From Nautilus pompilius (Eukaryota; Mollusca; Cephalopoda; Nautilida; Nautilidae): a DNA stretch of 64,000 nucleotides. Each line of letters starts with the position of its first letter. Position 1 is the stretch's first letter. Shown here piece after piece: positions 12,055-25,239 of the stretch. The notes under the pieces were generated by a model. That model saw only the letters and a program-made list of their open reading frames with translations, made no database searches and was not told the DNA's origin. The position numbers were made by a program, and so were the translations under genes. Location: assembly GCA_018389105.1 (NCBI GenBank), contig JACATO010000334.1, positions 1,364,001-1,428,000 on the forward strand, read 5' to 3'.

Positions 12055-12782
12055 TCTTCCAAGAAAAACTATACACACATATTAAATTGTGCCTCACCTC
12101 AGGGTCCAACACAGAAGATTACAGGTGACAATTTGGTCTAAAGGCAAAAAAAGGAAGAGCAAGATGTGAAAAGGTTTCTCTCCACTTCACCCACTTTTTA
12201 ATTAGATTATGCTCTCTGGAAAGTTTCTTTGATTGCAAAACTTCCAGATTAGTTGAACATTTAGGATTTTCAATGGTAATGCTATTCAATAGATTTAGTA
12301 GCGAAGTTGTCTTCCTCACAAGACTTCTTTTGTAGGCAGTAGTGTTCAGCCTGGATCACCTACCCAATTAAGATACCACTGCTCTGACCAGCAAGACGAA
12401 ATTGTGTAACAGTGAGCTGGCATACAATTCTGTAAAAATTCAAACAACAAGTAAACTGCTGTGTTAGGACAAGATTAGATTTGAAGACTTATAGTCTCCA
12501 AATGATCCCAAATAAATGTATCCATTTCAAAACTACAAGAATTTTCTGAAAGGAATTTTTTAAACTGGGGTTTCGCAAAATCTCTGATCAATTCAGTTAG
12601 TTTGAGTAGTGTTCACTCATTTTTATGTTTGAAGAAACAGTACCCAGCCTGTGTTATCAGCATATTTTCTTCTTTGACAAAAGTTTTGAGCTAGTTGGCT
12701 TTTAATTTTTCATTGTTGCAGGACTTGTGTTAGCTTTTGGGTTTTGCCACTTTAATGTTGCTTACACATTTGCTAACTATAT

Positions 12783-12784
12783 TA
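12783..12784. repeat. TA target-site duplication, left of the mariner
   Basis: TA dinucleotide directly beside the TTAGGT terminus; its partner is at 14043-14044. Confidence 0.8.
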
Positions 12785-14042
12785 TTAGGTTGTTACAAAC
12801 ATCTTTTCAGTTTTTTTAGTGCAACAATTAAACTTCATATCTTTGCTGAACGTGAAGTTTATTAAGCAAAGTAAATTCCATTACAATCAATACACTTCTG
12901 CCAACAAGTTACAAGCAAATTTATACCATTTGGAAAAAAATCTAGATTTCTGGAGTCGATAAACTGTTGGAAGGCAGTTTCAATTGCTGCTTGGTTGGAG
13001 AAGGATTTCATGTGGAGGAAGCTGTTGAGGTGTTTGAAAAGGTGGTAGTCTGTGAGAGAAAGGTCTGGTGAATAGGCTGAGTGAAGGAGAACTTCATACA
13101 TCAATGTGTTCAGTTTCTGAAGAGTCACTTTTGCAACACGAGGATGAGCATTGTCGTAGAGCAGGATTGGGCCTCTTCAATTCACCAATGCCAGCTGTCA
13201 TTAGAGTTTGTGAGGAACGTTTAATGCACAACAATACCTTTCAGCTGTGATGGTTTCGCCAGGCTGCAAGAAGTTATAGTGGATGACATCAGTTGCAGTC
13301 CACCAGACAGTGACCATGACCTTCTTTGGGTGGATGCTGGGTTTTGGAATGTGGTTAGGCATCCTGTTTCTGTCGAGCCACTGTGCTGACCATTTGCAAT
13401 TGTTGTAAAGGATCCATTTTTCATCACATGTAATGATTCAGTCAAGAAATGGATCATTTTTGTTTCTTATGACAAGGAAGAGCAGATCTCCAATCGACGA
13501 TTTTGTTGTTGTTCATTCAACAGGTGAGGCACCCACTTGTCAAGCCTTTTCACCCTTGCTGATTGCAGTAAGATGTTAGGAAACAGTTGCATTGCTTATG
13601 CCAAGCTCGCACTGTTTTTCTTGGATTGGTTTCAACTGAGAATTTCAGATGGTTGTCATCACACTGGAAGGACATCCGCTACATTCCTCATCTTTGAAGC
13701 TCATATCTCCTGATCAAAACTTTGCAAGCCATCGTTGTGCTGTGCGCTCACTTGCTATGTCCTCACCCCATGCTTGCTTAATGTTACGAGTTGCCTCACT
13801 CGCTTTGTGGCCCAGTTTGAACTTGTGAAGCAAAATGGCACGAAAAAATTTTCTATCCATGTTTCACTCAGAATCCCAAAACAAATATGCATCTTATGAT
13901 TTTTAAAAGGGTAAATTTTGCATAATGTATGCCAAAGCAAGGCTACAAAATGATATATAATTTACCTACATACACCTTCACAAGCATGCAAAAAACAAAA
14001 AATGAACCCCAAATTAACAATATAAAAACTGATAAAACCTAA
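12785..14042 (-). mobile_element. mariner-family DNA transposon with TA target site
   Basis: The left end is TTAGGTTGTT... at 12785 and the right end is ...ACCTAA at 14042. Each is flanked by TA (12783-12784 and 14043-14044), the target duplication of Tc1/mariner elements. Length is 1258 bp, normal for mariner. The minus strand encodes the transposase in pieces: the N-terminal half (about 13500-13870) includes an ARNIKQAWGED-type and ASERTAQRWLAKF-type helix-turn-helix region in degraded form; the middle (13221-13457) has ITCDEKWILYNN with WSAQW, the mariner second-aspartate region; the C-terminal part (12862-13128) has HSAYSPDLSLTDYHLFKHLN, where the mariner Y-S-P-D-L-x-P-x-D third-aspartate motif is kept except P to L. 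Several frame changes and stops break it. The transposase is dead, but both ends are present. Confidence 0.92.
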
Positions 14043-14044
14043 TA

Positions 14045-17000
14045 CCAATGGAGAAGACTTTTTGGTTTACTGCTAGATTATTGCCAACAATCCAGTTGCA
14101 TCAGAAGATGCTACAAATTCATAATAAGGATTTTCTTAGGTTGGGGGAAGTTGATTTCTTTTCTAGACTCTGATCAAGAGGTGAAACATCCTCCTAAGGA
14201 ATAATCCCAGTATGCTTTCTTTCAAAATAAGAAGACAGAAAAAAACAGTTTTGTCTTTCCACCATGCCAGATGGCAGTCCTGCCTCCACATATGACTGAA
14301 GACATGGCAGAGTTAAAGGCCTTTATCAATTCTTCTCCAAACCTAAATGAAATCTCCAGATGTGAATTGTTGAAGAATATATACTATGAATACTCAAGGG
14401 TCTTACCAGACCTTTCAAAGCATTTTATTCATATTTATATTGGACAGAAGGGTTTTTCCCACGGGTTACACCATCTGTAGCCAAGTGAGTGGAAATGATA
14501 CTGCATCATTCTCTACCATGTTCACATTCTTGTTGAGATGTCACTGCTGAAAGCCTTGCAGGTTAATTTGCTGCAGCAGCGATGTTTTCCTTGGTAAACT
14601 TCAGAAAAAATATAGTCAACAGATCAACTAAAAATGTCAAGATCTTTGCCAATGTGGCATTGGCTCTGTCCATATTCTGAAAGTCCAAAAAAATGCCCAT
14701 GGGCAAAGAGAGAAGTATTACAAAATCCATGTTTTCAGCATGACAATTGAGCCAGTGAGTACTATCATACCTGAAATATGTAAATTTCGATCAGATACAT
14801 TTATTTATGTAGGTGGCCAAAGTAATAAGGCAGGGAAGGGCATGCACATGACACCATTCATAACTGAAGTATTGCCGGCACTAAACACTACACAATAACT
14901 CTGAAGCACATTTCTATCCATGAGCCGATTATCTAACAAAAGAAGAATATTCTCACAGCTTCACTTTTAGAGGGAAGACAGATTTAACAACACACCCATA
15001 CTCTTCATCAAAATGTGTTCATCATCATTTCCATCTGCTGAAAGCTTTCAAAAGTTGCTAATACTTCTGTTAGAAGTATTCCTAACCCACATCTGACCAC
15101 ACCCATCACCCAAATGGAAAAGCAATGTCTGAATCTGGGAAATATTGTTTTGAAAAAAGAAATGATGCAGATGAGGCAATATTATGTTCCAGCAAAAATA
15201 CTAGATTTCCATGTGATAAATGCGATCAAAAGATGATGTTCACAGCAACTTTATTCATGTTGTTATACTTTTTATATATCCACTCACAGATTAAGTATTT
15301 TCTCATGCAATTTCTTTTTTAAATACCCCCCCCACCATTCTTTTGTACAATCATCTTTAAAGTTCTGCTGACAATAGTTGTTTTCTTGGGCAAAATTTTT
15401 GCATCAGCCAAATTCTGACAGTTTTACCTCCATCTTTTAAGCCCTAATCACCACATTTAACAAGACATGAGCACATGCAAAAACATTTAAAAAAGGGAGG
15501 TAACCCTTAAATAATATTTGCATGACTGACTTTTCAATAGCAAAAACAAATTATGAGCATCTTTTCTGCATCTTCACACTTTTGATGAGAATAAAGACTA
15601 AAAATATGGATATTTTCAAAATCATAGATAAAGAATAGAAATTATACTACTTGGCATGTTTGCTGGTGCATTAACATGATACAAATTTTCTTCTTCATTT
15701 CATAATGTTTGCGCTGTTGGATGTCTTTGAACTCTATTTAATTCATCATACGTCTATATTTCTAAACACTATCTATTCACCACTTTAATTTATTTGTAGC
15801 TTTCGGTAAACTGCATCAAACTTCTCTTTACTATGATGTCAAAATTTAACTGTGGAAACTGATACAGCTATTGGTTACACACAGAAACAGTGCAGCATAT
15901 CACAAAATATCTAATCTTTTGAGATGGAGAAAAGAATCTATTATGTAGCTATGGCTTAACATGTTAGAGAAAATGTGTACTAAATGTTCAAATTTACAAA
16001 AATTTGGTAGAAAACATCCGCTTATATTTATTAAGGAATGTTCTAGAAGACAAGATGGAGACTATATTTTGTAAAAACATGAAATTTATTGTTAATTTGC
16101 CATCTGCCTAAAACAAATTCTATTCTGAGTGTGAAGTAATCTAGAACAGTCAATAACTTGAAGCAAGTTTTGATGCATATCACTTTTTTAATCAATAAAA
16201 GCTGATATTTCCTTAGAAGAGAAAGTTGACAGTGATATACATCTAAAATTACTATCAAACTGTGAATGACAACAGCAATTTTTCAGCTGTATTTCTACAA
16301 AGAATTTCTAATTATAACCAGATTACAGAAAGACAGACCAGTCAAATCATCAAAGAAATCAAGATATATATTCCATCTGACTAAAACAACTAGACTAAGA
16401 AAGCTTTCTGTATTCAACCACTAATTTGAACCAAAAATAAACTTTGCCTGGAATCAAGTTGCCAATATTTAAATAAACTGTCAGAGATCTCTACCATGGG
16501 AACCAGCTGCATATCGAGTCATGAGAACTTCAATATGTTTGTAACCAACAGAACCTTATCCCTTCCACCATTTTAAAAATTTGAAACACTTCATAGACAA
16601 TCTTCAATATCCAATTATTGCATCCAGCAAAATTTTGTATCTTGCCTGCTTGTAAAAATTATTTGTGGCACAGGGACTAGGTTTAATTATAGAATTGGTC
16701 TAAGACAATAAACTTTTGGTCTGTACTGATTTTATTTTACAATTAATTAACAGTACTTTTAAATCTGAGAACTACATTGGATAGTGTGCAGAGTGTTAAA
16801 ACTATTTGTACGCCAGAAAAATATTTAGTTATATGTGAACAAGATCTCTCTAATGGCTTTAAAAAAATAAAGAAACTTACGACTGATCTCACCAATGTTC
16901 ACCTAAATAATTATTTTACTCTTGTTTGTTAAAAAGGGAGCTGCAAAGAGTCCTGCATCACACTTAGAATTCAGACATTACTTAATCTCTAACAGACAAG

Positions 17001-17850
17001 AGTTTAAGTGCTATTAATAATCACAACTGATAAAGCTGCTGAACATAACTACATACTCTTAAAAGTACCAAGCATCTGAAGGAAATTTCACGTTCATGTT
17101 GTGACGGGTACCAAGACATTGGACTATCAAGTGAAGAAAACATCAACAAAATTGTCGAGCAAAATTACCTCAGAGTGAAATCGTCATTGACTTCTTGAGA
17201 ATGAAGCATGTCAACCAAAAGAATTAGGGATCTAAGCAGAGCTGAATATGGAAACACTACATTAAGAAATTAGCATTGATAAACAAGCAGAGAGACTTTC
17301 ATAAACTATCCAAGCAAGGACCTATAGGTACTGATTAAAAGAATACGTGTAAGTAATTCCCTCATAAATCCTGAGTGACCACTTCAAAGACATGGCATAA
17401 ATTGAGGGACATTCTTTCAGAATTTCCAAAACACACCCAAGATAGACAATTCTGCTAAAGCAGGTAGCACTGCTCAGATGACTTTTCAAAACGTTAAACC
17501 AACAGTACAGTTTCCAAAATGGCATCACCATCTCTTGGGAGGACCATGATAGTAATTAATACTGTGAAATGCCGAAGGACCACTAAGCAGGCAAGGGCAC
17601 TTAGTATATAAACTTATCCAGTATATTTCTCTTGCACATTCTCCTAGTTCCTCTTGCCCGTTTACAGAAGGAATCACCATAGTTTTCTTAGTAATAACGG
17701 TTGCCACCGACGGACCCCAAAAATCTCCTATGCAAATCTTTCTTGGTTCCACATTAGTAGAGCTAACAAGCCCTTTGTTTTAAATGATGGCGTAGACTGG
17801 GGCCTAGTTACTACAGTAGTAGTAATCCCCGATTAAATGTATAGACGGAG
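14045..17850. other. Intronic AT-rich stretch, nothing recognised
   Basis: I see no exon, RNA gene or identifiable element. There are short open frames (for example 14271-14480 on the plus strand) but none with a recognisable protein pattern. Confidence 0.45.
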
Positions 17851-17858
17851 CTCTAAAG
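17851..17858. repeat. 8-bp target-site duplication, left of the hAT element
   Basis: CTCTAAAG precedes the CAGGGGTTGG terminus. The right-hand partner at 20558-20565 is CTCTAGAG (7 of 8 identical), close to the nTCTAGAn preference known for hAT insertions. Confidence 0.85.
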
Positions 17859-20557
17859 CAGGGGTTGGAATTGGCGTTAGCCAATGGAAGCGCGGCTCGA
17901 TTGCGTCAGTCCTACTGCGGTAACAGTACGAGTTCCGGCCCCTGTCGCCAGCGTGTGGCGGAGCGACAGGAAGTGGTCGGGGGCCGGTGATAGGAGTGCG
18001 AGTTACCGCAGAGGCAGGCCTGTGATGCAACCGGGAGGAGTGTGCCGGCCGTGAGGGACCAGCCTGCGCGGGGGGGAGGGGGGTGGCCGGCTATGACCCG
18101 AAGGTTCTGATAACAATACCCGGAACTTTGGGCGGCTAATTTTTAAATAAAGTGTTTGGGACCCCGACTGATTCTGATAGCAATAACATCATCCGTGATT
18201 ATAATACACGGCTTCCTCTGTGTATACGAACGACGGGAAAGAAAACTACCTTCGTAATATGTATTAGATGCTCTCCGGGGATTGGGGGGGGGACGCGCAC
18301 GCGGAATCGTCCAAATTTGTGAACAGAAACAGCGTAGGCGAGTGATTTAGGAGGAATGTTTCGGACTAATTACCCCTTTTCTACGTCCGCCGCGGAGTCA
18401 GATTTGGCGGTTAAGAGGCACGCTAGGGCGACAGTTCACGCACTGGCCGGTAGGTACAGCATATTCTCTCGCAACAGCAGGATATCAGGTGAGCCAGGTG
18501 TTCACAGGTGCCACGACACTTGTCGAATAACTCGCGTTTCGAAATAAAATCGAAGGAAAAAAATTCCCGCGGCCATGAATGCAAGAGGCAGACGGCCGAG
18601 TGCCGTGGATCACTTCTCCATCGAGCACGCTGGGGGGAACCACTTTTTGTCTCGTTTTTCCCAGGAAGGCGGCAAAGAGCAGACGACATATTACGGGACC
18701 CGCCATATTGGAAATTTTAACAAGTTTACTGGGCGAGAAGCGAGGAAAGATGGCGTTGAGCGACTGAAGGCTGGTTTTGGAAAACAAAACATAATTTTTT
18801 TGCCAAGATAAGCAGTGAAATAAAGGAAATGTCCATACCAGCTACTGGGGGGGGGGGTGTCTCGAACCGTATTGCGGAAAAGATGAAGCCTTTCACAGAT
18901 GGAGACTTTGTCAAAGAATGTTCACTGGCAGTGGTGGACATTGTCTGTCCTGTAGAGAGATCTTTATTCGCATCTCTCGGCCTGTCTGCGAGAACGACGA
19001 ACACGAGGAGTTGGAGAGATGTCGGCAGATGTTAAGAAGGGATGCCTGCAACGAACTGGAATTTGTGCGAGGAGTGACGATAAATTCTCAAATTTCCGAA
19101 GAGTTTATCCAATTAATTCCTCTGAAGGGCACGGTTACTGGAGCAGACATTTTTGAAGCTCTGTTGAAGATGATGTCAGAAATGAAACCTGATGTGTCGA
19201 AGCTAACTGGCACCACAACTGATGGTGGGACAGAACAAAAAGGGCATAATCGCACTGCTGCAAGGGCAAATGGAATAACACAGAAACTGGTTACAATTAA
19301 TTGCATTATCTGCCAAGTCTTTTGAAATTAAAGAATGTTATGGACATTGTTGCCAAGTCAGTCAATCCGGATCTGTCTCGTGGATTGAATCATCGCCAGT
19401 TTCGGCAATTTTTGTTGGATACGGAGGCAGAATATGGGGACCCGGCTTATTTCTGCAATGTAAGCTGGCTTAGCCAAGGGTCCATGCTGGAAAGGGTATT
19501 TGCATTGTATGAAGAGGTGGCGATATTCCTTGAAAGCAAAAATGACGATGCTTCACATTTTCGTGATCCTGACTGGCTTGCAACCTTGGCATTTCTTGTG
19601 GACATCACATCTCATTTAAATAACTTAAATTTACAACTTCAAGGAAAAAGTCAGCTGGTACATGAGATGCATGGTCATATTGTGGCCTTTGAAAGAAAGC
19701 TGCAATTGTGGGAATACCAGCTTCGAAAAGGAGATTGCGCACAGTTTCCTACTTTTCAGAAAAGGTAAAGCACAAGATCCATGCATTTTTGTGAATGTGG
19801 TCCAGGAATTGAGAAGAGTCTTCATCTCGTTTTGCTGATTTTCGTTCGCATGCAAATGAGTTCAAGCCGTTTGCTACTTCACTTGATGTGGAAGTGGACA
19901 CTGCATCAGAAATCTATCAAATGGAATTGATTGAGATGCAGTGTGATGATGTATTGAGATTGAGGTGTGTCAGTGGTTGACTTAGTTATCCATGCAAAAA
20001 AGATGACATCATTGTTTGGCAGCACTTATCTGTGTGAGCAATTATTTTCAAAAATGAAGCACACCAAGAACCATTTGAGAACAAGACTGACTGATGCCCA
20101 TTTGGATAATGTCTTGCTATTGGCATCAACAGGTCGGACACCCAATATTGAGGAACTTTCAAGCAACAAACAGCATCGAGTTCCACATTGATCCATCGAC
20201 TCTTTGCATTAAAATTAGGTAAGTTATTTTTATTATACTTAATTTACCACCATTCAGTGCATCATGTTTATACTTTTTATGCTTTAAAGATTCTTTGTGT
20301 CTTTTTAATAGATTCACAAGATTCCTTGATTGAAATGAATTGCAACTAAACTGAGTTCTTTGATTACTAGTCGGCATCCTTGGTTAAGCAAAGATTTTCT
20401 AGCATGTGTTATTCATTGATTTCATGCAAAATATAACTAGATGTATTTAAATGGATAATTCCCATATTTCAAGTTTATTTATGGCATTTATCTGGTCCAC
20501 CATCCACTCATTAATATGCTATCCAGCCCGCAGAGGCAAAAAGGTTGCCAACCCCTG
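17859..20557 (+). mobile_element. hAT-family DNA transposon (GTF2IRD2/ZBED5/SCAND3-like transposase), broken
   Basis: Ends are CAGGGGTTGG (17859) and CCAACCCCTG (20557), with 8-bp target duplications; total length 2699 bp. The plus strand encodes a hAT transposase of the type often annotated as GTF2IRD2-, ZBED5- or SCAND3-like. Blocks: AEKMKPFTDGDFVKEC and ERSLFASLGLSARTT (about 18860-19000); FIQLIPLKGTVTGADIFEAL (about 19100-19165); a long intact block (19330-19765) with LKNVMDIV, HRQFRQFLLD, WLSQGSMLERVFAL and FLVDITSHLNNLNLQLQGK; and the dimerisation region (19995-20150) with LFGSTYLCEQLFSKMKHTKN and TDAHLDNVLLLA. At least four frame changes occur. The segment around the first catalytic aspartate (before about 19070) is missing by internal deletion, so it cannot transpose itself. 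The first 1 kb is GC- and CpG-rich, unlike its surroundings. Confidence 0.92.
17915..18011. repeat. Nested inverted repeat (hairpin) near the hAT 5' end
   Basis: Three nested arm pairs share one centre: CTGCGGTAAC at 17915-17924 with GTTACCGCAG at 18002-18011; CCGGCCCC at 17935-17942 with GGGGCCGG at 17980-17987; CCTGTCGC at 17941-17948 with GCGACAGG at 17963-17970. The structure lies just inside the left terminus of the hAT element. It may be a subterminal binding region for the transposase or simply an inverted duplication. Confidence 0.8.
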
Positions 20558-20565
20558 CTCTAGAG
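20558..20565. repeat. 8-bp target-site duplication, right of the hAT element
   Basis: CTCTAGAG directly follows CCAACCCCTG; it matches the left copy CTCTAAAG at 7 of 8 positions. Confidence 0.85.
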
Positions 20566-22555
20566 CATATGACATTGTTTATAGGCTCATCTATAGGTTT
20601 AATTTCAGATAACTAGCTCTGGATATCTCCCCTAATGTCTTTTAGAAGTAGATATTTTCATTTAAATGTTTTGTTCACGGTATCAGTCACATGAGCATTC
20701 TTGCATTTACTAACTTTTGTCTGCAAAATTTGTTTGACAATGCTGCTGCTGCCGAAGTGCTTCTCCACTCTAATGAACATCTCCAGAAATTCAGGTTTTC
20801 TCTCGTAGCAAAAGATTTGAAATTAATTACCATCAACTCTGAGACCACCATCCATTTCACTACCCATATTAGTGTCAATGTGCATAACAGCAGCTGGAGC
20901 CGACCAAGCTTTGTTCGCTTATATTATTGGAAATTTTGCTTATTTCCCAAAGTTTCCCCTAATACTTTTGGTGTAAGAACCCGTGTTAATTTAGCCACAA
21001 AGGCATCCAGTTCCAATAAATGATGTTCTATTTGCCTGTCCTGACCAGGTTTTATTCCTACACCCTGTGCAGTATTTACTCCATTGTTAGAAGTGCTGTG
21101 CCAACAACTGACAGAAAGTAAAATAAAACAAAGTTTGCAACACAAAGCAATGAACAGATCACACAAATTTATTGAGGGGCAATAAAGCACTTCACTTCAG
21201 TCTGAGTCAAGGGAGATAAGCAGCATAAATTATCAGGATGTCATGCATATATGAAGGTATTTTAAAGGTACACTATGCTCTTGACATTTACATATGGCAT
21301 TGACAGACAAACGGTCAGACATACAGTACCTATAATAATAATGACAATGAGAGTTTTTTTAATATTTACAATTTAAAGAAATAAAATGGCAAGTGTTCAC
21401 TCACATTCTTAATGCTGCTGTTAAAAATTCCTAATACAATTACAATTTTGTAGATAAGCACGAAAGGATGATGAGGTCTACTTCAGCATTCCTTGGGGTA
21501 ATTCTGAATGGTGAAACATGATGCCTGTCTAAACCTAATGCTATGTTGGCTATTATATTTCAAAAAAGAATCTATGGGATGCAAACATAACAGCAGCAAT
21601 CTAATAAAAATGTTATTTATCTGTCATATGCACCATTCATTTAAACAGATTCTATATTAAAAATAATCTAAATTAGTCTCTTTATAAAACTAATCTGAGT
21701 TTTAAATTAATTTGATGCTTAAATTAATGCAAATTATTATTATTATTAGAATTTCAAAATAAAAACCAGCCACAATAATCTTTTAAAATCTTTAAAACTA
21801 TATTTTTTATGGTTCTGTCTTAGATATAAACTCATATTGATATATAATTCTAGCATGCGAGTAACAATAATGTTGGCAATTGAATGAATTCATTATAAGA
21901 AATTTATTTGTTAGATATCAGTTTATCCTGATTCTAGATAAAATATCAAACTTTAACCAACATCAGTATTTTGATATTATAAACAGAAGTAATTCATAGC
22001 AAACTTCAAAATCATTGAGACTTAAAAGATACAGAACAGGAATATAAAAGTGCACATGCAAAACATATTTGGATATTTAAAATTCCAAGACAAAAAAATG
22101 GAAAATTAATAATTGTGATTTGTTTGCATAACAGTTTGAAGAGAATGGATATTAAAAGATTCCACCACATGCAAAGATTGTGTTAAAAAAATTAAAGAAA
22201 CAGCAGGCAAGCAAATAAATAAATCTCTTTCAATAAAACCTGAATTAAACAGGAGACACCAGGACTACAAAGTGAGATGTTAGAAAGAAGAAATGAACCA
22301 ATATATAAAAAATCTTATATAGTTATACACTGCTTGTATGCAAATTAGTTTTTCCATGAAATTATTATTATTATATAACATTAACGATGATGATATAAAA
22401 TAAACATAAAAAGAAATAATGTATAGGAAAATGGGATTTAAAAAAATAATTCTAGAAAGTACCAGAGTTTTGAATTTTATTATTTAAAACTAAAATTATT
22501 AATATATATTAAATTTTCTTCTTGGTGAATCCTGTCCTGATATTTGGGGGGGGGT
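20566..22555. other. Intronic stretch, no assigned gene
   Basis: AT-rich. On the minus strand 20690-21190 is largely open in two overlapping frames (fragments such as IKPGQDRQIEHHLLELDAFV), but I recognise no family and see no splice-bounded exon, so I do not call a gene. Confidence 0.35.
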
Positions 22556-22557
22556 GA

Positions 22558-22858
22558 AGATGTCTCTCAGCAGGGAGGTAGAAGGAAAAGGTAATAGGTA
22601 TCAGCCTTGGTGCCCAAAAGAGTTAACTGGGTACAGCTGATACCTCTTGAGCAGTGGTCAAGGTGCAAGTCAATGAAACGTTACCCGCCAATCCGCCTTC
22701 ACGCGTACTACTAGCCAGCTTCATTTTTAGATGTGGAAGGAAACCAGAATGCCCACGCGGCCAACTGGTAAAGAAGGAACCACACCAGAGCCAGTACTGA
22801 CCAGGGGCCTCAACCGTGGCAATCCAGCTACATTATATGAACTGGAAAGTAGATATTA
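22558..22858 (-). repeat. tRNA-derived SINE, copy 3
   Basis: On the minus strand a degenerate tRNA-like head (box-B-like TGTGGTTCCTTC) is followed by TTTCCTTCCACATCTAAAAA and TGAAG (about 22720-22745). Then comes GACTTGCACCTTGACCACTG and CTCAAGAGG (about 22640-22670). The second block aligns with CTTGCACTTTTACCACCACT and CGAGAGG of copy 1. CpGs in this copy stand out against its CpG-poor surroundings, suggesting a younger insertion than copies 1 and 2. Confidence 0.6.
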
Positions 22859-25205
22859 TTGGTGATGCCTTTTTTAATTTGTTGAAGGCAAGTAGTTTTT
22901 TTTTCACTTTTCCTTATATTAATATATATTTTAAAAAATCAAAAGTTAATAGTAACTTAAGTTGAATACATTTTTATTTTTAGTACATATAAATTTTGAA
23001 TTTTGTGTAAATTAAGTGAAATTTACAATAAAATACAAGGGAGGTAATCAATTGTAACAAAAAAAAACTAATTAGAATCAGAAGTGGTCTACCTTGGATT
23101 ATTATTTCCAACAATTAGAATCTATTAAAAGAAAATTTATCCAAAATATTGCAAATGTTAACAAAACATTTAAAAGATCGCTTCGCTCTGCTTTCTCGCT
23201 CAAAGATGGCCACGCAGAAAACAGGAACAAACAGAAACATTTTTCCTTAGTTCCAATCTTTACTTGCTGTCTAACTAGTGGAGATTTGGATAGAAAGGTT
23301 AAGTAAACAAAGATAACACCAGTTCACACCATCTCCACTTGCTCTACATCCTATAACGTAAAAGTTCTTAGAAGAAACAGCTATAAATATTCATACTTAG
23401 AAACAGAATATCATGTCATCTCAAACAATGGTTAACTACAGTTTGGGTGCTAAAATAATGATGTCATTGAAATGTTTTGCTTAGTGGCAAGTATTTATGA
23501 TTTGATTTTGGTGAAAAAATAATATACAGTCAAAACAATGTTGCTTCTTGTGGATTTACTAAAGTACCTACTGATTTATTATTATTTAGTTGTACCTTCA
23601 CAATGCGGTTTAGTACAGAGACCTACAATGAATACATAAAAATGTGTAATATGCTTTATTATATTAAAAATGAATTTTTGCATGGTAGCACAATAAATGC
23701 TCAACATTTTGTTAAACAGTTATGGTGTGGCAATAACTTTAGCCACCAGTGTATTATTTTTTTTTTTTTTAGGTTACTAAAGAAATAATCATTCGGTGAA
23801 AATGTTTTTAAAAAATAATAAAAAGAAGATTTAAAAAAATTGCTTTATGCATTAGACTCATAAACAAATCAATTCACTAGTAAAACCTGTTTCTCCTATA
23901 AACAAACACAAAATCCATAACATTCCAATAATGTCAATACATCCTCTTTTCACCAAATGCCATCAGACGTGGCATACCTACATAAACTGGCATTGTAAAG
24001 AAAAACAAACAAGGAAAAAGTGACATTTTGTTTAAAATGTCTCTTACCCTCTAACTTACAGTATTAAATTTATCAATATCAGCCTTATCACACATTGATA
24101 AAGCTACTGCAAATGATTAATATTTAACCATGAGCGGCAGAAGCAATAGATTGATCTGATATTTTTGAAACTTGGGGTTCAAAGATCTCTTTGTGCAAGA
24201 GGATACACAAAACTTGTTTAGGCTGAGTAGCTTGAACAAAGGTCAATAAAAGCACAATTGGCTATATATATACACAAACACACACATAACCAGACCATTA
24301 GAATACTGCAACTAGATAGAAAAACTAAAACCAACGAATTATTCTATATACAATTTTCATAACACAAAATAAAACATTACAAGCAGTAATAATTTTAAAT
24401 GTTCAAAGACTAATAGTCTATGTTTGGATAGATCAACAAGACAAGTAACTGATTTTTTTCATGGTCCAATTAGCTCACTCTGTATGTGCAGCAATGATCA
24501 CCCATTTTTTTTTCTGTATTCTAACTGCAAAGACAATCGCTCGCTCATAGCGCTGGTTGCAGGTATCGCCAGAATCAGCTTTACCCAAGTGTGCACTTCA
24601 GATGAAGTCCCACAGTGAGTGTTCTACATTAGCCAAATATTCAAACTGAGTCTCTGCATTCAATAGTATAAATCATTTGCTTGAGTAGCTCACAGGTCGC
24701 TATTTATCAGATTTGTAGAAGGACATTGCTTCTAATTCACTGGTGAAGTCCATTCCATTACACACATGCAAAAACAAGTCTTGCAGACTGCAATGACCGT
24801 TTTAAACTGGTCTTGATTTTCATTTATCAGAAGATCCATCACATCAGAATATTTATACCTGTGCATCATTTTAGGGGGTTTTATCAAATTCCAACTTGAA
24901 AACAAATGAGTATTTTCGGTTTTCGCTGAAGTTATGGCTTAACTATTTCAAGAGTAATTTATTATAGAATATATTAAAGTCCTTGTTCCTGATATTTTAA
25001 AGGTCTTGGCAGTCAAAGCAGCAATATTTTGTCCAGCAGCAGCAGATAATTTTAAAGTCTTACTAGGACTGCCATCATGTTTATGAGCTGGGGTGGTTAG
25101 GGTTACCTGGGTACATTTCCATTGCTGCCCTCTTAGTGAGATGGAAACATTATGGAAAATTTTTATTAACATCTTTCATCTTTCTGTCTATTTTTCTTTT
25201 CTCCT

Positions 25206-25206
<1 letters not shown>
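22859..25206. other. Intronic AT-rich stretch, nothing recognised
   Basis: Poly-T near 23756-23771 and other homopolymers; no exon or element identified. Confidence 0.45.

Positions 25207-25238
<32 letters not shown>
25207..25238. repeat. (GT)n microsatellite
   Basis: About 16 GT units, close to the point where CpG density rises. Confidence 0.95.

Positions 25239-25239
<1 letters not shown>

Noticed and set aside
20687-21190. Two overlapping minus-strand open frames next to the hAT element
   Set aside because: They look somewhat protein-like, but no family was recognised and they need a frame change to join; left unassigned.
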